A stretch of DNA of 25,973 bases from the NCBI GenBank assembly GCA_964401455.1, contig CAYNYI010000036.1, forward strand, positions 1 to 25,973. The letters are read 5' to 3'. Position 1 is the stretch's first letter, and the number at the start of each line of letters is the position of its first letter. Made by a program: the position numbers and the translations under genes. Below the pieces are notes generated by a model. It saw only the letters and a list, made by a program, of their open reading frames with translations. It searched no databases and was not told the origin of the DNA. Positions 1-8,595 of the stretch are shown one piece after another. Origin of the DNA: CAYNYI01 sp964401455 (GTDB lineage: Bacteria; Fibrobacterota; OXYB2-FULL-49-7; CAYNYI01).

Positions 1-1
1 T

Positions 2-451
2 CCCGTAGGCATTCTCGGCAGTCTCCCCGAAGCCTTTCACCTGCCTTTCGGATTACGGATAGGCGGAATGGGTATGCACTGGCTGCCTGTTTTTTTTATT
101 TGCGTATTATCTAACGCACTTCTTGGTCCGGTTATCTATTTTCTGCTTATTAATTTTACGGAGACAGTTATTAAATTCAGGCCGCTCGGCCGGGTATATG
201 ATGCTTGTGTTTACCGGATAAGGAAAAAAGCTTCCGGGCTGAAAGAAAAATATACACTAATAGGTATCGCATTATTCATAGCTGTTCCGCTTCCTGGTTC
301 CGGGTCCTACAGCGGCGCTCTCCTGAGTTCCCTTATCGGTCTGTCTTTCGCCAAATTCTGTATCGCGAATACAATAGGTGTTATCATCGCCGGAGCCGTG
401 GTCACTCTTGCGGTCGCGGGCGGACAGGGCCTTTTTAAACTTTTTTATTGA
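2..451 (+). CDS. Small multidrug export family membrane protein, 3' part
   Basis: The reading frame is open from base 2, so the gene begins upstream of the window and is seen only from its C-terminal 149 residues. An internal ATG at 68 has no Shine-Dalgarno sequence and is unlikely to be the true start. The visible part has hydrophobic segments (about residues 25-50, 85-105 and 115-145) around a basic loop rich in Arg and Lys. The motif IAVPLPGSGSYSGAL is the kind of Pro/Gly-rich re-entrant signature found in the small multidrug export protein family (COG2426, PF06695). The family is named for putative efflux pumps, but the substrate is not established. No terminator is obvious before the next gene. 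The family call is from memory of the motif. Confidence 0.7.
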   Translation, partial: PVGILGSLPEAFHLPFGLRIGGMGMHWLPVFFICVLSNALLGPVIYFLLINFTETVIKFRPLGRVYDACVYRIRKKASGLKEKYTLIGIALFIAVPLPGSGSYSGALLSSLIGLSFAKFCIANTIGVIIAGAVVTLAVAGGQGLFKLFY

Positions 452-496
452 CTATTTCTTTTATCTTAGCGGGTTTCTTTCCCATTTAAATAGATA

Positions 497-525
497 TTGA
501 ATTATCTTTCGCTCATGGTTATTAT
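497..525 (+). promoter_or_regulatory. Predicted sigma70-type promoter of the Gfo/Idh to sulfotransferase operon
   Basis: TTGAAT at 497-502 and TATTAT at 520-525 are separated by 17 bases. They match the -35 consensus at four of six and the -10 consensus at five of six positions. The box pair lies about 30 bases before the ATG at 554, which has a strong AAAGGAGG ribosome binding site. The region is AT-rich, so a chance match is possible. Confidence 0.4.
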
Positions 526-553
526 TTTAATAAGCTGATATAAAGGAGGCATA

Positions 554-1579
554 ATGGTTCTGAAAAGACTTAAAATAGGGCTTATCGGTTGGGGGCCTTA
601 CGGAGAAAACCTCGCGCGTGTCGCTTTGAATACTTTGCGTGCGGAGATTCCGCTGGTTTGGACAAGAAGCAAAGGCACAGCGGAAAAAATCGTGGCCGCC
701 GGCTTTAATCCGACTAATGATGTTGATGAACTTATAAATTCGCCGGAAGTCGAAGCTGTAATCGTCGCTTCTCCCAACAGCCTCCACAAAGAACATGTTC
801 TCAAAGTCTGCGCGGCGAAAAAAGCCCTTTGGGCAGAAAAGCCGCTTGTCTTAAACCTCGCGGATTATGATGAAATAATTAATGCTATAAAAGACTCCGG
901 TATCCTTACCCATCTCAATTTTTCCAAAAGAAACGGCCCTGTTTACCGCAAGATGAAAGAGCTTAAGGAAAACGGGAGCCTCGGCGAAATTATGCATATT
1001 GTAAAGGTCGACCGCCGAGGTACCGGCCTGTACAATCTCGGAAGCCCTCATAAGGCCGTTACAAATCCTGATCTCTCAGGCGGCTGGCTAATTCATCATA
1101 TGTGTCATCAGGTAGATTTTGTAACAGCGCTTTCCGGTCAGAAAATTAAAAAAGTATACTGCCGGACTGTTAAAAGCTCTCCGGAATGTCCTTCGGAAGA
1201 AAGTATAGCCGCAATACTTACCGCTGAGAACGGCTCGGTGTTTGAACTTTCGGACGGCGTCGGGCCACAGAGCGAGAATTATGTCTCGGTTTTAGGTTCG
1301 AACGGTCTTGCGAAAAATACTCAGGGAACTACCATTAATTACCGCGGTTTTGATAAAGAGAACAAGGCCTTTTACGGTCAAGGCGGTAATTCCGTTCTTT
1401 TTACTCCGGAAGGATACGGGGATGATTCTATGCAGGCTTTCACAGCGGCTGTTCTTGGAATGGAACCCGATACAAATTATCCCGTTGAAGTGATCCCCGT
1501 AGAGAAAGGACGCCATGTACTTGAGGTTCTTCTGGCTATGCGGGAATCCGCGGAATCCGGCAATCCCGTTGAGTTTTGA
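554..1579 (+). CDS. Gfo/Idh/MocA family NAD(P)-dependent oxidoreductase
   Basis: A 341-residue cytoplasmic protein of normal length for this family, which oxidises or reduces sugars, inositols and related polyols. The N-terminal Rossmann fold carries the dinucleotide motif GWGPYG (residues 12-17). The family's EKP signature is present (AEKPL, residues 94-98), with the Lys that binds cofactor and substrate. The catalytic region GGWLIHHMCHQVDFV (residues 176-190) supplies His and Asp residues in the usual H-x3-D arrangement. An AAAGGAGG site just upstream fixes the ATG start. It is the first gene of a + strand operon with a glycoside-hydrolase-like protein, an exporter, a reductase and a sulfotransferase, so a sugar substrate is likely. 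The exact substrate cannot be read from the sequence. Confidence 0.9.
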   Translation: MVLKRLKIGLIGWGPYGENLARVALNTLRAEIPLVWTRSKGTAEKIVAAGFNPTNDVDELINSPEVEAVIVASPNSLHKEHVLKVCAAKKALWAEKPLVLNLADYDEIINAIKDSGILTHLNFSKRNGPVYRKMKELKENGSLGEIMHIVKVDRRGTGLYNLGSPHKAVTNPDLSGGWLIHHMCHQVDFVTALSGQKIKKVYCRTVKSSPECPSEESIAAILTAENGSVFELSDGVGPQSENYVSVLGSNGLAKNTQGTTINYRGFDKENKAFYGQGGNSVLFTPEGYGDDSMQAFTAAVLGMEPDTNYPVEVIPVEKGRHVLEVLLAMRESAESGNPVEF

Positions 1580-1609
1580 TTTTTTATGGAAAGTAAAAAG
1601 GATGTAAAA

Positions 1610-4441
1610 ATGAAGAAGACGTATTTACCTGACAGAGATTCTTATGTTAACGCCAATATTTATATGGAAGGCAAAAATACCCAGAAGCCTTATGAATACA
1701 ATACCAAAAAGCAATACAATGCGGGAGCCGCTCCCGAACTAAGAACTGACGGGACATTTCTTATTCCGGTAATGGGCTTCAATCTGAGGGAGCTTCGGGG
1801 CAAGAAAATTCTATCCGCGAGGCTTGTTATTCATTGGATCCACAATCCGGTAGAGGAATGGGATATAGGTACAATCAGTCATCCCTGGGTCGAAGGTACC
1901 GGAACCGGAATAAATTCCGAAAAAATAGACGGGATAAGCCTGTGGAATTACGATAAAAATAAAAGGTGGCCTGAAAACGGGACTTTTAATGAATTTATTC
2001 TTGGAAATCAGAACAGCAGACATCAGGTTGTAAAACCGGTGAATAAAAATGGAAACCGTCAGGAGCTCGAATTGCTGCCTGAGTTGCTTTATTCGCTGAT
2101 TTACAATGAAAATTTCGGTCTGGCATTTGTTGATACCCGTGCCGATGTCTTTACACACTGCCGGGGGTGGAATTATTTCAGTGCTCCTAAATGGCTGCAT
2201 TCAAGGCAGAGCCCCGATAAAAAAAGAGTTCCGTATCTTGAGATTGAATTTGCCGACTATGATAAAAAAGAAAAGCCTGTTATAAGCGGCCTTGCATGTT
2301 CCGGGCATCAGGGTATGTCCTTTGAAAATCGCGGCCTTAGAATAAGCTGGAAATGCCGGAATGGCGGTGAATTCACCCGTTTTGATATAAAACTAAATGG
2401 AAGAAAAGTTAAAAGATATCTGATCCCAGTATATGACGGCAGGCTGAATGAGTACACCTCGACACTATATAATTTAAAGCCTTCGGAGGAGTATGATGTT
2501 GAGGTCGGCACTTATGGTCCGGGCGGCTCGGGAGAAAGAGTCTGCGTAAAAGCAGTTACGCCTCCTCCAAGGAAAGCTCCGCGTATTAAAAAGAAAAACC
2601 CGGTAATTAATTCATCACCGGAAGTGGTTTCTCAAAAAGATCTTTCAGTATATGCTCTTGATGAGTTCCACAAGATAGAGCCCCGCAAGGGCCGAATGAG
2701 GGACATAGGTAATAAATGGACTTCCAGGTATATTAATACAGTTGTAAAAAAAGGGACTATTTCTATAAAATCCGGACTTAATGAAGTGCCTGGTTTTCAG
2801 CTGATTTTCCATTCGACCGGAAAAGCCAAATATTCGGTTGTGCCGTTCGGAGAAAAAATACCAGATATCAGGTTTTATCGGGAATGGTATGTTTATGACG
2901 AGAATGTCCGCGCCTATTTCCCTGACGCGCTTATTCCGGCGACTCCCTGCAGTTTTAATATACCGGAGGCGGATAATTCTGTTCCCGGCCAGAAATTTCA
3001 GGGAATTTACGCCGAGGTTCTGCTTGATGAGGTTTCTCCCGTCCGCTATGAATTTGATCTCGGGATACACAAAAACGGGGAGCTTTTAAAAATGGTCCCT
3101 GTCGTCATCGATGTTTCAGATTTCAGGCTCGAGGAAAGAGGCAGTTTTATCTTTGAGCTCAACTCTTACAATTACCCGTCTTCTTCCATCGGGAAAAAGA
3201 GGCATCCGCGGTCTGCGGCAGGTCCCGGAGACAATGAAATAGACTATGAATTTTACAAAATGGCACATGATCACAGGACCGACCTGGATGTGCTTCCCTA
3301 TTCTCATTTTGGAAATATTGTAGAGGATTCGATACCGGAACTTAAAGGTAGCGGGGCCGATACACGGGTCGCTGACTGGAAAAGGTACGATGAGAAAATC
3401 GGTCCTGTTCTTGACGGCACTGTTTTTAAAGAAGGCCACAGGAAAAGCGGTCTGCGCCAGATATATCTCCCTTTTTATGAGAACTGGCCGATCCCCATAA
3501 AGAAATATTATAAGCCGAAGGTTAATCCCGATCAGCCTTTTCTTGATCTTCTTAAAGAGCATAAAAAGAAGTCCTGGAACATAAAGGATGATTTTGATCC
3601 GGAATACCGCGAGGGAATAAAAAATGTTTTAAAGGACTTCATCTGGCATTTTGAGGATAAGGGATGGACGGACACAAAAGTCTTTTTCTTTTTCAATAAT
3701 AAGTATTACAGCCGCAATCCGGAGTCTTATCCTAATGATTACCGCAACGCTACATCATGGTGGCTGCTTGACGAGCCTTTCTATTATGATGACTGGCGTG
3801 CCTTGAAATTTTTTGCGGAAATTTTACAGGAAGCAAAGGACGAAACAAAGCTTGGGAAAAATTTCATGTTCCGTCTCGATGTCTCCTGGCAGGCGCAGTA
3901 TCATCATCTTGACGGAGGACTCCTCGACGTAAATATTACAAATTCGGCTATCGGTGTCAGGAACACAGCGTGGTACAGAAAAAGAGCGATGCTTTTTGAT
4001 GAGGAATTCTGGAATTACGGAAGCACATGCGACATTAATTCCCCTAATACGGCCGTTTACGGAAATATTATGCGGCTCTATTCGTGCGGAGGACAGGGCT
4101 TTCTTCCATGGAAGGGTTTGTCGGATAACAGTGCCTTCAATGAATCGGACCGCTCTGCAAATATGTATCACGGGCAGAGATTCGGAGTCAAGGGGCCGGT
4201 GTCTTCGCTTCGGCTTAAGGCCATACGCCGTTTGATGCAGGATCTTCAGTATGTCAGCCAGACCGCCAGAAAATTTAATCTGGACAGGTTCGGCGAGGAG
4301 AAAATAATCCGCTCGCTTATATCCATGAAAACAGAGACCGAAATGACCAGCGCTCTTGATGCCGGCTGGGCTGTTACGAATACAGGTGTACACGAGCCCG
4401 CCGTGCTTCGTGAGAGCCTCAGACCTTTTCTTGAAGAGTAA
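1610..4441 (+). CDS. Large GH123/DUF4091-like protein with beta-sandwich and FN3 domains
   Basis: About 943 residues. An in-frame ATG at 1586 has no ribosome binding site, while the ATG at 1610 follows AAAGGA by seven bases, so I prefer 1610. The first ~210 residues (starting YLPDRDSYVNANIY) look like a DNRLRE/carbohydrate-binding beta-sandwich. A fibronectin type III-like domain follows (about 210-310, ending in a TPPP linker). The last ~300 residues resemble DUF4091, the catalytic barrel of GH123 N-acetylgalactosaminidases. The motif LLDEP places an Asp-Glu pair at about D721/E722, matching the GH123 substrate-assisted catalytic pair, and the end motif GGQGFLPWKG resembles the family's terminal GADGFLYW-type segment. 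No signal peptide is visible, which is odd for a polysaccharide-acting enzyme. Activity on a glycan is inference; the domain calls are by pattern only. Confidence 0.6.
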   Translation: MKKTYLPDRDSYVNANIYMEGKNTQKPYEYNTKKQYNAGAAPELRTDGTFLIPVMGFNLRELRGKKILSARLVIHWIHNPVEEWDIGTISHPWVEGTGTGINSEKIDGISLWNYDKNKRWPENGTFNEFILGNQNSRHQVVKPVNKNGNRQELELLPELLYSLIYNENFGLAFVDTRADVFTHCRGWNYFSAPKWLHSRQSPDKKRVPYLEIEFADYDKKEKPVISGLACSGHQGMSFENRGLRISWKCRNGGEFTRFDIKLNGRKVKRYLIPVYDGRLNEYTSTLYNLKPSEEYDVEVGTYGPGGSGERVCVKAVTPPPRKAPRIKKKNPVINSSPEVVSQKDLSVYALDEFHKIEPRKGRMRDIGNKWTSRYINTVVKKGTISIKSGLNEVPGFQLIFHSTGKAKYSVVPFGEKIPDIRFYREWYVYDENVRAYFPDALIPATPCSFNIPEADNSVPGQKFQGIYAEVLLDEVSPVRYEFDLGIHKNGELLKMVPVVIDVSDFRLEERGSFIFELNSYNYPSSSIGKKRHPRSAAGPGDNEIDYEFYKMAHDHRTDLDVLPYSHFGNIVEDSIPELKGSGADTRVADWKRYDEKIGPVLDGTVFKEGHRKSGLRQIYLPFYENWPIPIKKYYKPKVNPDQPFLDLLKEHKKKSWNIKDDFDPEYREGIKNVLKDFIWHFEDKGWTDTKVFFFFNNKYYSRNPESYPNDYRNATSWWLLDEPFYYDDWRALKFFAEILQEAKDETKLGKNFMFRLDVSWQAQYHHLDGGLLDVNITNSAIGVRNTAWYRKRAMLFDEEFWNYGSTCDINSPNTAVYGNIMRLYSCGGQGFLPWKGLSDNSAFNESDRSANMYHGQRFGVKGPVSSLRLKAIRRLMQDLQYVSQTARKFNLDRFGEEKIIRSLISMKTETEMTSALDAGWAVTNTGVHEPAVLRESLRPFLEE

Positions 4442-4455
4442 AAAAGAGAGGTGTT

Positions 4456-6207
4456 TTGTTAAGTAGAAAAAGCGAAGCTACGGTATTCCGGCGTTATTTC
4501 AGGTCGACCCGGCCATTCTGGAAATATGTGTATGTGGCCATGTTGATGATGGTGTTCATTACTTCCGTCGGCATCATGCTCCCTTACTATATAAAAATCA
4601 TCATAGACAAAATAATTCCTTCCGGAGACTTGAAACTTCTTTTTATAAGTTGCGGAGCGGTTATTTTACTCTATATAATAAGAGTGGGCGCCGCAATACT
4701 CCGTAATAACCGCATGTTAAATTTCGGTTATCATTATATATATGATCTGCGAAACCGCTTGATGAATCATTTTCATCTTCTTTCTTTCAAGTATTATGAC
4801 AGGGTCATGACCGGAGACTTGCTTAACCGTATGCTTGATGATGTGATGAATGTAGAATCCATGACCACAAATGCTCTCATATACTTGTTAGAAGACAGCT
4901 TTACCCTGATAGCCGTATCTGTAATCATAATGTTTATAAATTTTAAACTCGCTGTCCTGGCTCTTCTGATTCTTCCGCTTTATATGTTCATGCGCCGGTA
5001 TTTTAAGAATGAAATAAAGCAAAGAAACAGGAATATAAAAAGGAACTATGCTGATCTTTCCAGCGAATTTTACGATTCAATCGCCGGTGTAAGAGAAGTC
5101 CGGGCATACACTCTCGAGGAACACAAAAAAGAAAGACTTAATCGTTACCTGACAGAAGACCGGAAATTAAGAATAAACACCTACACTTATAATGCTCTTT
5201 TCCAGGCATTGACCGAGTTTCTGACAAAATTTGGTGTAATACTTGTGGTTGCCGGAGGCGGGTATTTCGCGATAGTTGATCAAAGTATGACGGTCGGTGA
5301 TATAGTCGCTTTCTACTCCTATTTAAGTTTTCTGTACATGCCTATTGTTCGTCTCTCTAATGCGACAACAATAATCGAGTCCGGATTGACCTCAATGGAA
5401 AGGATTCTTGAAGTACTGGATACAAAGCCGCATCCACCGGAGAAAGTTAATCCGTTAATTCCGGAAGGAAGGTCAAAGGGCAAGATTGTATTTGATAATG
5501 TCTCGTTCAGTTATGAAAAGGATCAGGTGCCGGCCCTCAAGAATATTTGCATAGACGCGCAGCCCGGAAAAAGTATTGCTCTGGTGGGGCCCTCAGGCGC
5601 CGGGAAAAGCACTGTTTTAAATATGATAACCCGTTTTTATGATCCCACCGAAGGTGCCATTCTCTTGGACGGGCATGATCTGCGTGATCTTCAATTAAAA
5701 TGGATAAGAAAAAATATTTCGATAGTTCTTCAGGACGGTTTTTTATTTTGGGGTACTATCAGGGAAAACATCCGTTACGGAAGAGTATGCGCGAGCGACA
5801 CTGAAGTTGAAAAAGCGGCCGAGATGGCATGCGCGAAGGAATTTATAGAGAAACTTCCGCAGGGTTTTGATACCCCGGTGGGAGAGAAGGGCGTCAGACT
5901 TTCAGGAGGACAGAGGCAGCGTGTTTCAATAGCCAGGGCGATTCTTAAGAACGCTCCGATACTGTTTTTTGATGAGGCCACTTCTGCGCTTGATAATGAG
6001 TCTGAGTATTATATTCAGGAGGGAATGAAGAGGCTTTCAGAAAATAAAACCACTTTTGTTATAGCCCACAGGCTCAGTACCATTGAAAACTCGGATACAA
6101 TACTCGTAATGAAAAACGGACGGATTGTAGAGCGTGGTAATCATTCTGAATTGCTGGCGGCAAAAGGTTTATACACCAAACTTCACAATATTAGCAAAAA
6201 GACCTGA
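4456..6207 (+). CDS. MsbA-type ABC transporter, fused permease and ATPase
   Basis: A 583-residue half-transporter typical of the lipid/drug exporter family; it should work as a homodimer in the inner membrane. The N-terminal ~310 residues hold about six transmembrane helices. The nucleotide-binding domain follows: Walker A GPSGAGKST (378-386), ABC signature LSGGQ (482-486), Walker B ILFFDEAT with D506/E507, and the switch His in IAHR (H538). All catalytic residues are intact. The start is TTG at 4456, after an AAGAGAGG site at short spacing. It lies 14 bases after the GH123-like gene and 8 bases before the aldo/keto reductase, so it is part of the same operon. Export of a lipid-linked or glycan product is a reasonable inference; the substrate is not shown. 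Confidence 0.9.
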   Translation: MLSRKSEATVFRRYFRSTRPFWKYVYVAMLMMVFITSVGIMLPYYIKIIIDKIIPSGDLKLLFISCGAVILLYIIRVGAAILRNNRMLNFGYHYIYDLRNRLMNHFHLLSFKYYDRVMTGDLLNRMLDDVMNVESMTTNALIYLLEDSFTLIAVSVIIMFINFKLAVLALLILPLYMFMRRYFKNEIKQRNRNIKRNYADLSSEFYDSIAGVREVRAYTLEEHKKERLNRYLTEDRKLRINTYTYNALFQALTEFLTKFGVILVVAGGGYFAIVDQSMTVGDIVAFYSYLSFLYMPIVRLSNATTIIESGLTSMERILEVLDTKPHPPEKVNPLIPEGRSKGKIVFDNVSFSYEKDQVPALKNICIDAQPGKSIALVGPSGAGKSTVLNMITRFYDPTEGAILLDGHDLRDLQLKWIRKNISIVLQDGFLFWGTIRENIRYGRVCASDTEVEKAAEMACAKEFIEKLPQGFDTPVGEKGVRLSGGQRQRVSIARAILKNAPILFFDEATSALDNESEYYIQEGMKRLSENKTTFVIAHRLSTIENSDTILVMKNGRIVERGNHSELLAAKGLYTKLHNISKKT

Positions 6208-6215
6208 GGATAAAG

Positions 6216-7253
6216 ATGAGAAAAATCCAGTTTGGAAAAACCGGAATGAAGATTTCTTCTATAGGGTTCGGCGGAATACCTGTTCAGAGGCTTACAGAGG
6301 AAAAAGCCGTTTCATTGATTATTGATTCAGTAAAACTCGGTATAAACTGGATAGACACCGCAAACGGATACGGGACTTCGGAAGAACGTGTCGGTAAGGC
6401 CCTTAAAGACAGCGGTATAAAAGGGAATTTACCGCATATTTTCACTAAGGCGGGAGGACGGACCCCGGAGGAACTTGAAAATCAGGTGGAGGAATCTTTT
6501 AGTAGGCTTTGTGTGGAATATATTGATCTGTATCAGTTTCATATTGTTCCGTCTCCTGAAAAATGGCAGGAAATGAGACAAAACGGATGTCTTGATTTAT
6601 TGAAAAAATACCGTGATGAAGGCCGCATCGGTCATATAGGCGCATCAGCGCATAAGCGTCCGGCAGTGGAATCGCTTATAAAAGACCCTGACATCGAGTC
6701 CATACAGTGGCCTTTTAATTTTATGCTTGGAAAAGACGGTACAGACATTCTTGAAAAATGTGTACAAGCGGAAAAAGGCTTCATTGCCATGAAGCCTTTC
6801 GGCGGAGGCGTTCTGGAGGACGCCTCTCTATGTATCGGCTATATGAATGTATTTGAGCATGTCGCGGCGGACCCCGGATTTGAGAGTATCGACGAAGTGC
6901 GTGAAGTCATTGCCGTAGCGGAATCCGGCCGCAGACCCGACAAAACAGATCTGGCACGCATGAAGCAGCTGCGGGATGAGCTTGGCAAAAGCTTTTGCAG
7001 GCGGTGCGGATATTGTCAGCCTTGCCCGGAGGGTGTGAGCATCGTTCCTTTAATGACTATGGAAAGTCTTATTAAAAGATTCGCTCCGGATTCGGTAATT
7101 AACGGTTTTGCCGGAGAGGCAGCAGCAACAGCTGATAGATGTACTGAGTGCGGGGACTGTCTCCAAAAATGCCCCTATGAGCTCGCAATAACCACGCAAA
7201 TAAAAAAAGGCAAAGCCGCATTTGACCGGCTGGTTTCAGAAAATGATTCGTAA
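6216..7253 (+). CDS. Aldo/keto reductase fused to a two-cluster ferredoxin domain
   Basis: A 345-residue protein. The N-terminal TIM barrel (1-230) carries the aldo/keto reductase tetrad as D47, Y52, K78 and H109 (in WIDTANGYG, FTKAG and YQFHI). The C-terminal domain has two [4Fe-4S] motifs: C261, C264, C267, C270 (CRRCGYCQPCP) and C309, C312, C315, C319 (CTECGDCLQKCP). This architecture is known in anaerobes and suggests electrons from ferredoxin rather than, or as well as, NAD(P)H. The role in the pathway is unknown. An AGGA site precedes the ATG. The gene overlaps the following sulfotransferase start by 11 bases, which implies translational coupling. Confidence 0.9.
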   Translation: MRKIQFGKTGMKISSIGFGGIPVQRLTEEKAVSLIIDSVKLGINWIDTANGYGTSEERVGKALKDSGIKGNLPHIFTKAGGRTPEELENQVEESFSRLCVEYIDLYQFHIVPSPEKWQEMRQNGCLDLLKKYRDEGRIGHIGASAHKRPAVESLIKDPDIESIQWPFNFMLGKDGTDILEKCVQAEKGFIAMKPFGGGVLEDASLCIGYMNVFEHVAADPGFESIDEVREVIAVAESGRRPDKTDLARMKQLRDELGKSFCRRCGYCQPCPEGVSIVPLMTMESLIKRFAPDSVINGFAGEAAATADRCTECGDCLQKCPYELAITTQIKKGKAAFDRLVSENDS

Positions 7254-8013
7254 TATTTTAGGGTCAGTTTCTCTTCTTGCGGGTTTTACCAGAATGGGAA
7301 CAGTAAAGTCTCTTCGCAGGAAGGGAATTCTTAAGTCCCGGGGCCTTGAGGATGTAATCGTAATATCATATCCTAAATCAGGACGCACCTGGCTTCGGGT
7401 CATGCTTGATTATCTTGATATTAATCTCAGGTATGACCATGTGATTCCGGATTCAAAGGACCGAAACCTTTTGAATCGGGATGAATATAAAAAGAGTTAC
7501 AGGCGTTTCTCGGGAAAGCGGGTGATTTTTCTAAAGCGCGATCCGAGGGATATTGTCGTCTCGAATTACTTTCAGACAGTAAAAAGAGAAGGTGCCTATA
7601 AAGGGGATCTTTCATCATTTATACGGGACGAGGTTTTCGGGATAAAGGCCGTGAAGGATTTTCTATATTTCTGGCCTTCAGTTAAAGATGAATTTTCTGA
7701 ATATATAGAAGTCTCATATGAGGACATGCTCCGGGATACTGTTCATTCCATCCGGGACATTATTTCCTTTCTTCGATTGAGAATGGTCGCTCCTTCGATT
7801 TTAAGGCGCACTGTTGAACTATTTTCTTTCGGTAATATGCAGTTCTTCGAAAAAAAAGGCCTATTCGGACTGCGATACGGAAATCTTTTAAGGCCGCTCG
7901 GTTCCGGAGACGGTGACTCGCTCAAGGTAAGAAAAGGTAAAGCCGGGGGATATCTTCAATATATGACTTCAGATGATATCCGCTACTGCGAATCGGTTCT
8001 GAACGCAGATTAA
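7243..8013 (+). CDS. Sulfotransferase domain protein
   Basis: About 256 residues if started at ATG 7243; an upstream TTG at 7222 is in frame but less likely. The PAPS-binding signatures are present: the 5'-phosphosulfate loop YPKSGRTWLR (residues 43-52) with the catalytic Lys/Ser, the 3'-phosphate motif FLKRDPRDIVVSNYF, and the C-terminal RKGKAGGY resembling the RKGxxGDW dimer/PAPS motif. Such enzymes move sulfate from PAPS to a hydroxyl or amine of a carbohydrate, lipid or small molecule. The length fits the family. The context (sugar oxidoreductase, glycosidase-like protein, ABC exporter) suggests sulfation of a glycan or glycolipid, which is inference. No PAPS-synthesis genes are in the window. 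Confidence 0.85.
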   Translation: MIRNILGSVSLLAGFTRMGTVKSLRRKGILKSRGLEDVIVISYPKSGRTWLRVMLDYLDINLRYDHVIPDSKDRNLLNRDEYKKSYRRFSGKRVIFLKRDPRDIVVSNYFQTVKREGAYKGDLSSFIRDEVFGIKAVKDFLYFWPSVKDEFSEYIEVSYEDMLRDTVHSIRDIISFLRLRMVAPSILRRTVELFSFGNMQFFEKKGLFGLRYGNLLRPLGSGDGDSLKVRKGKAGGYLQYMTSDDIRYCESVLNAD

Positions 8014-8015
8014 CG

Positions 8016-8595
8016 ATGCTTGATCTTAAAGACTTTAATCCCGGATCTTCGGATGAATTTCTCAGTGAAGCGGCTTCAGAGCTGCTTCTTGGCAACTGTC
8101 TTAACGTTAACGGAAAAGCCTTTGAAATAATTGAAATCGAGTTTTATATTCACCAGAAAGGTGTTCATGAGGACAAATCTGTTTTCAGAAGGGATTGCCC
8201 GGCGGGTTTTTTCTTTTTCATCAATACGGTTTTGATATTTCATTTTTTTCTTCATCAGAGATGGGCTTCTACGGGGTATCCTTGTGCGCTCGTTGAGGAG
8301 TGAACGCGGATTTATTACGGGGCCTGTGAATTGTAAACTGGCCGTACTTAATTCGGCCTCGCTTGAAAATGGTAGCCAAAATTTTTTTATTGAGATTATT
8401 CAGAGAAATTCCCGCGCCGATCTTCCGGTGAGCAGATGCAGACGAGAAGTCTCGGAAAAAAAAACAGGTATGTACAGGGGCGTGCTTTAGCGTTATATAG
8501 CTGATTACGCTTCCCTGCCTAATAAATGCCGTAAGGAGAAATTTATCAGACAGGGGATTAAACCGGAAATTGTCGGTCTTTATGGAAGATCTTAG
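8016..8595 (+). pseudogene. Decayed gene of an uncharacterised family, perhaps alkyladenine-glycosylase-like
   Basis: The ATG at 8016 sits two bases after the sulfotransferase stop. Frame one reads a coherent start with IIEIEFYIHQKGVHED and runs to about 8195. Similar-looking continuation then appears in a second frame at about 8195-8250 (PGGFFLFHQYGFDISF). It moves to a third frame from about 8260 (LLRGILVRSL then GFITGPVNCKLAVLN). An in-frame TAG at 8488-8490 is followed by more plausible coding (ADYASLPNKCRKEKFIRQGI) to a stop at 8593-8595. Both frame changes fit one-base losses in T runs near 8205 and 8241. From memory, the order of motifs EIEFY, FH, LDISF-like, GGILIRS and GP recalls a small uncharacterised protein family, and distantly the alkyladenine DNA glycosylases. 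Homopolymer sequencing error is an alternative to true decay. Confidence 0.6.

Noticed and set aside
3824..4393. 189-residue reverse-strand open frame inside the GH123-like gene
   Set aside because: A shadow of the long + strand gene, with no start signal and no recognisable domain.
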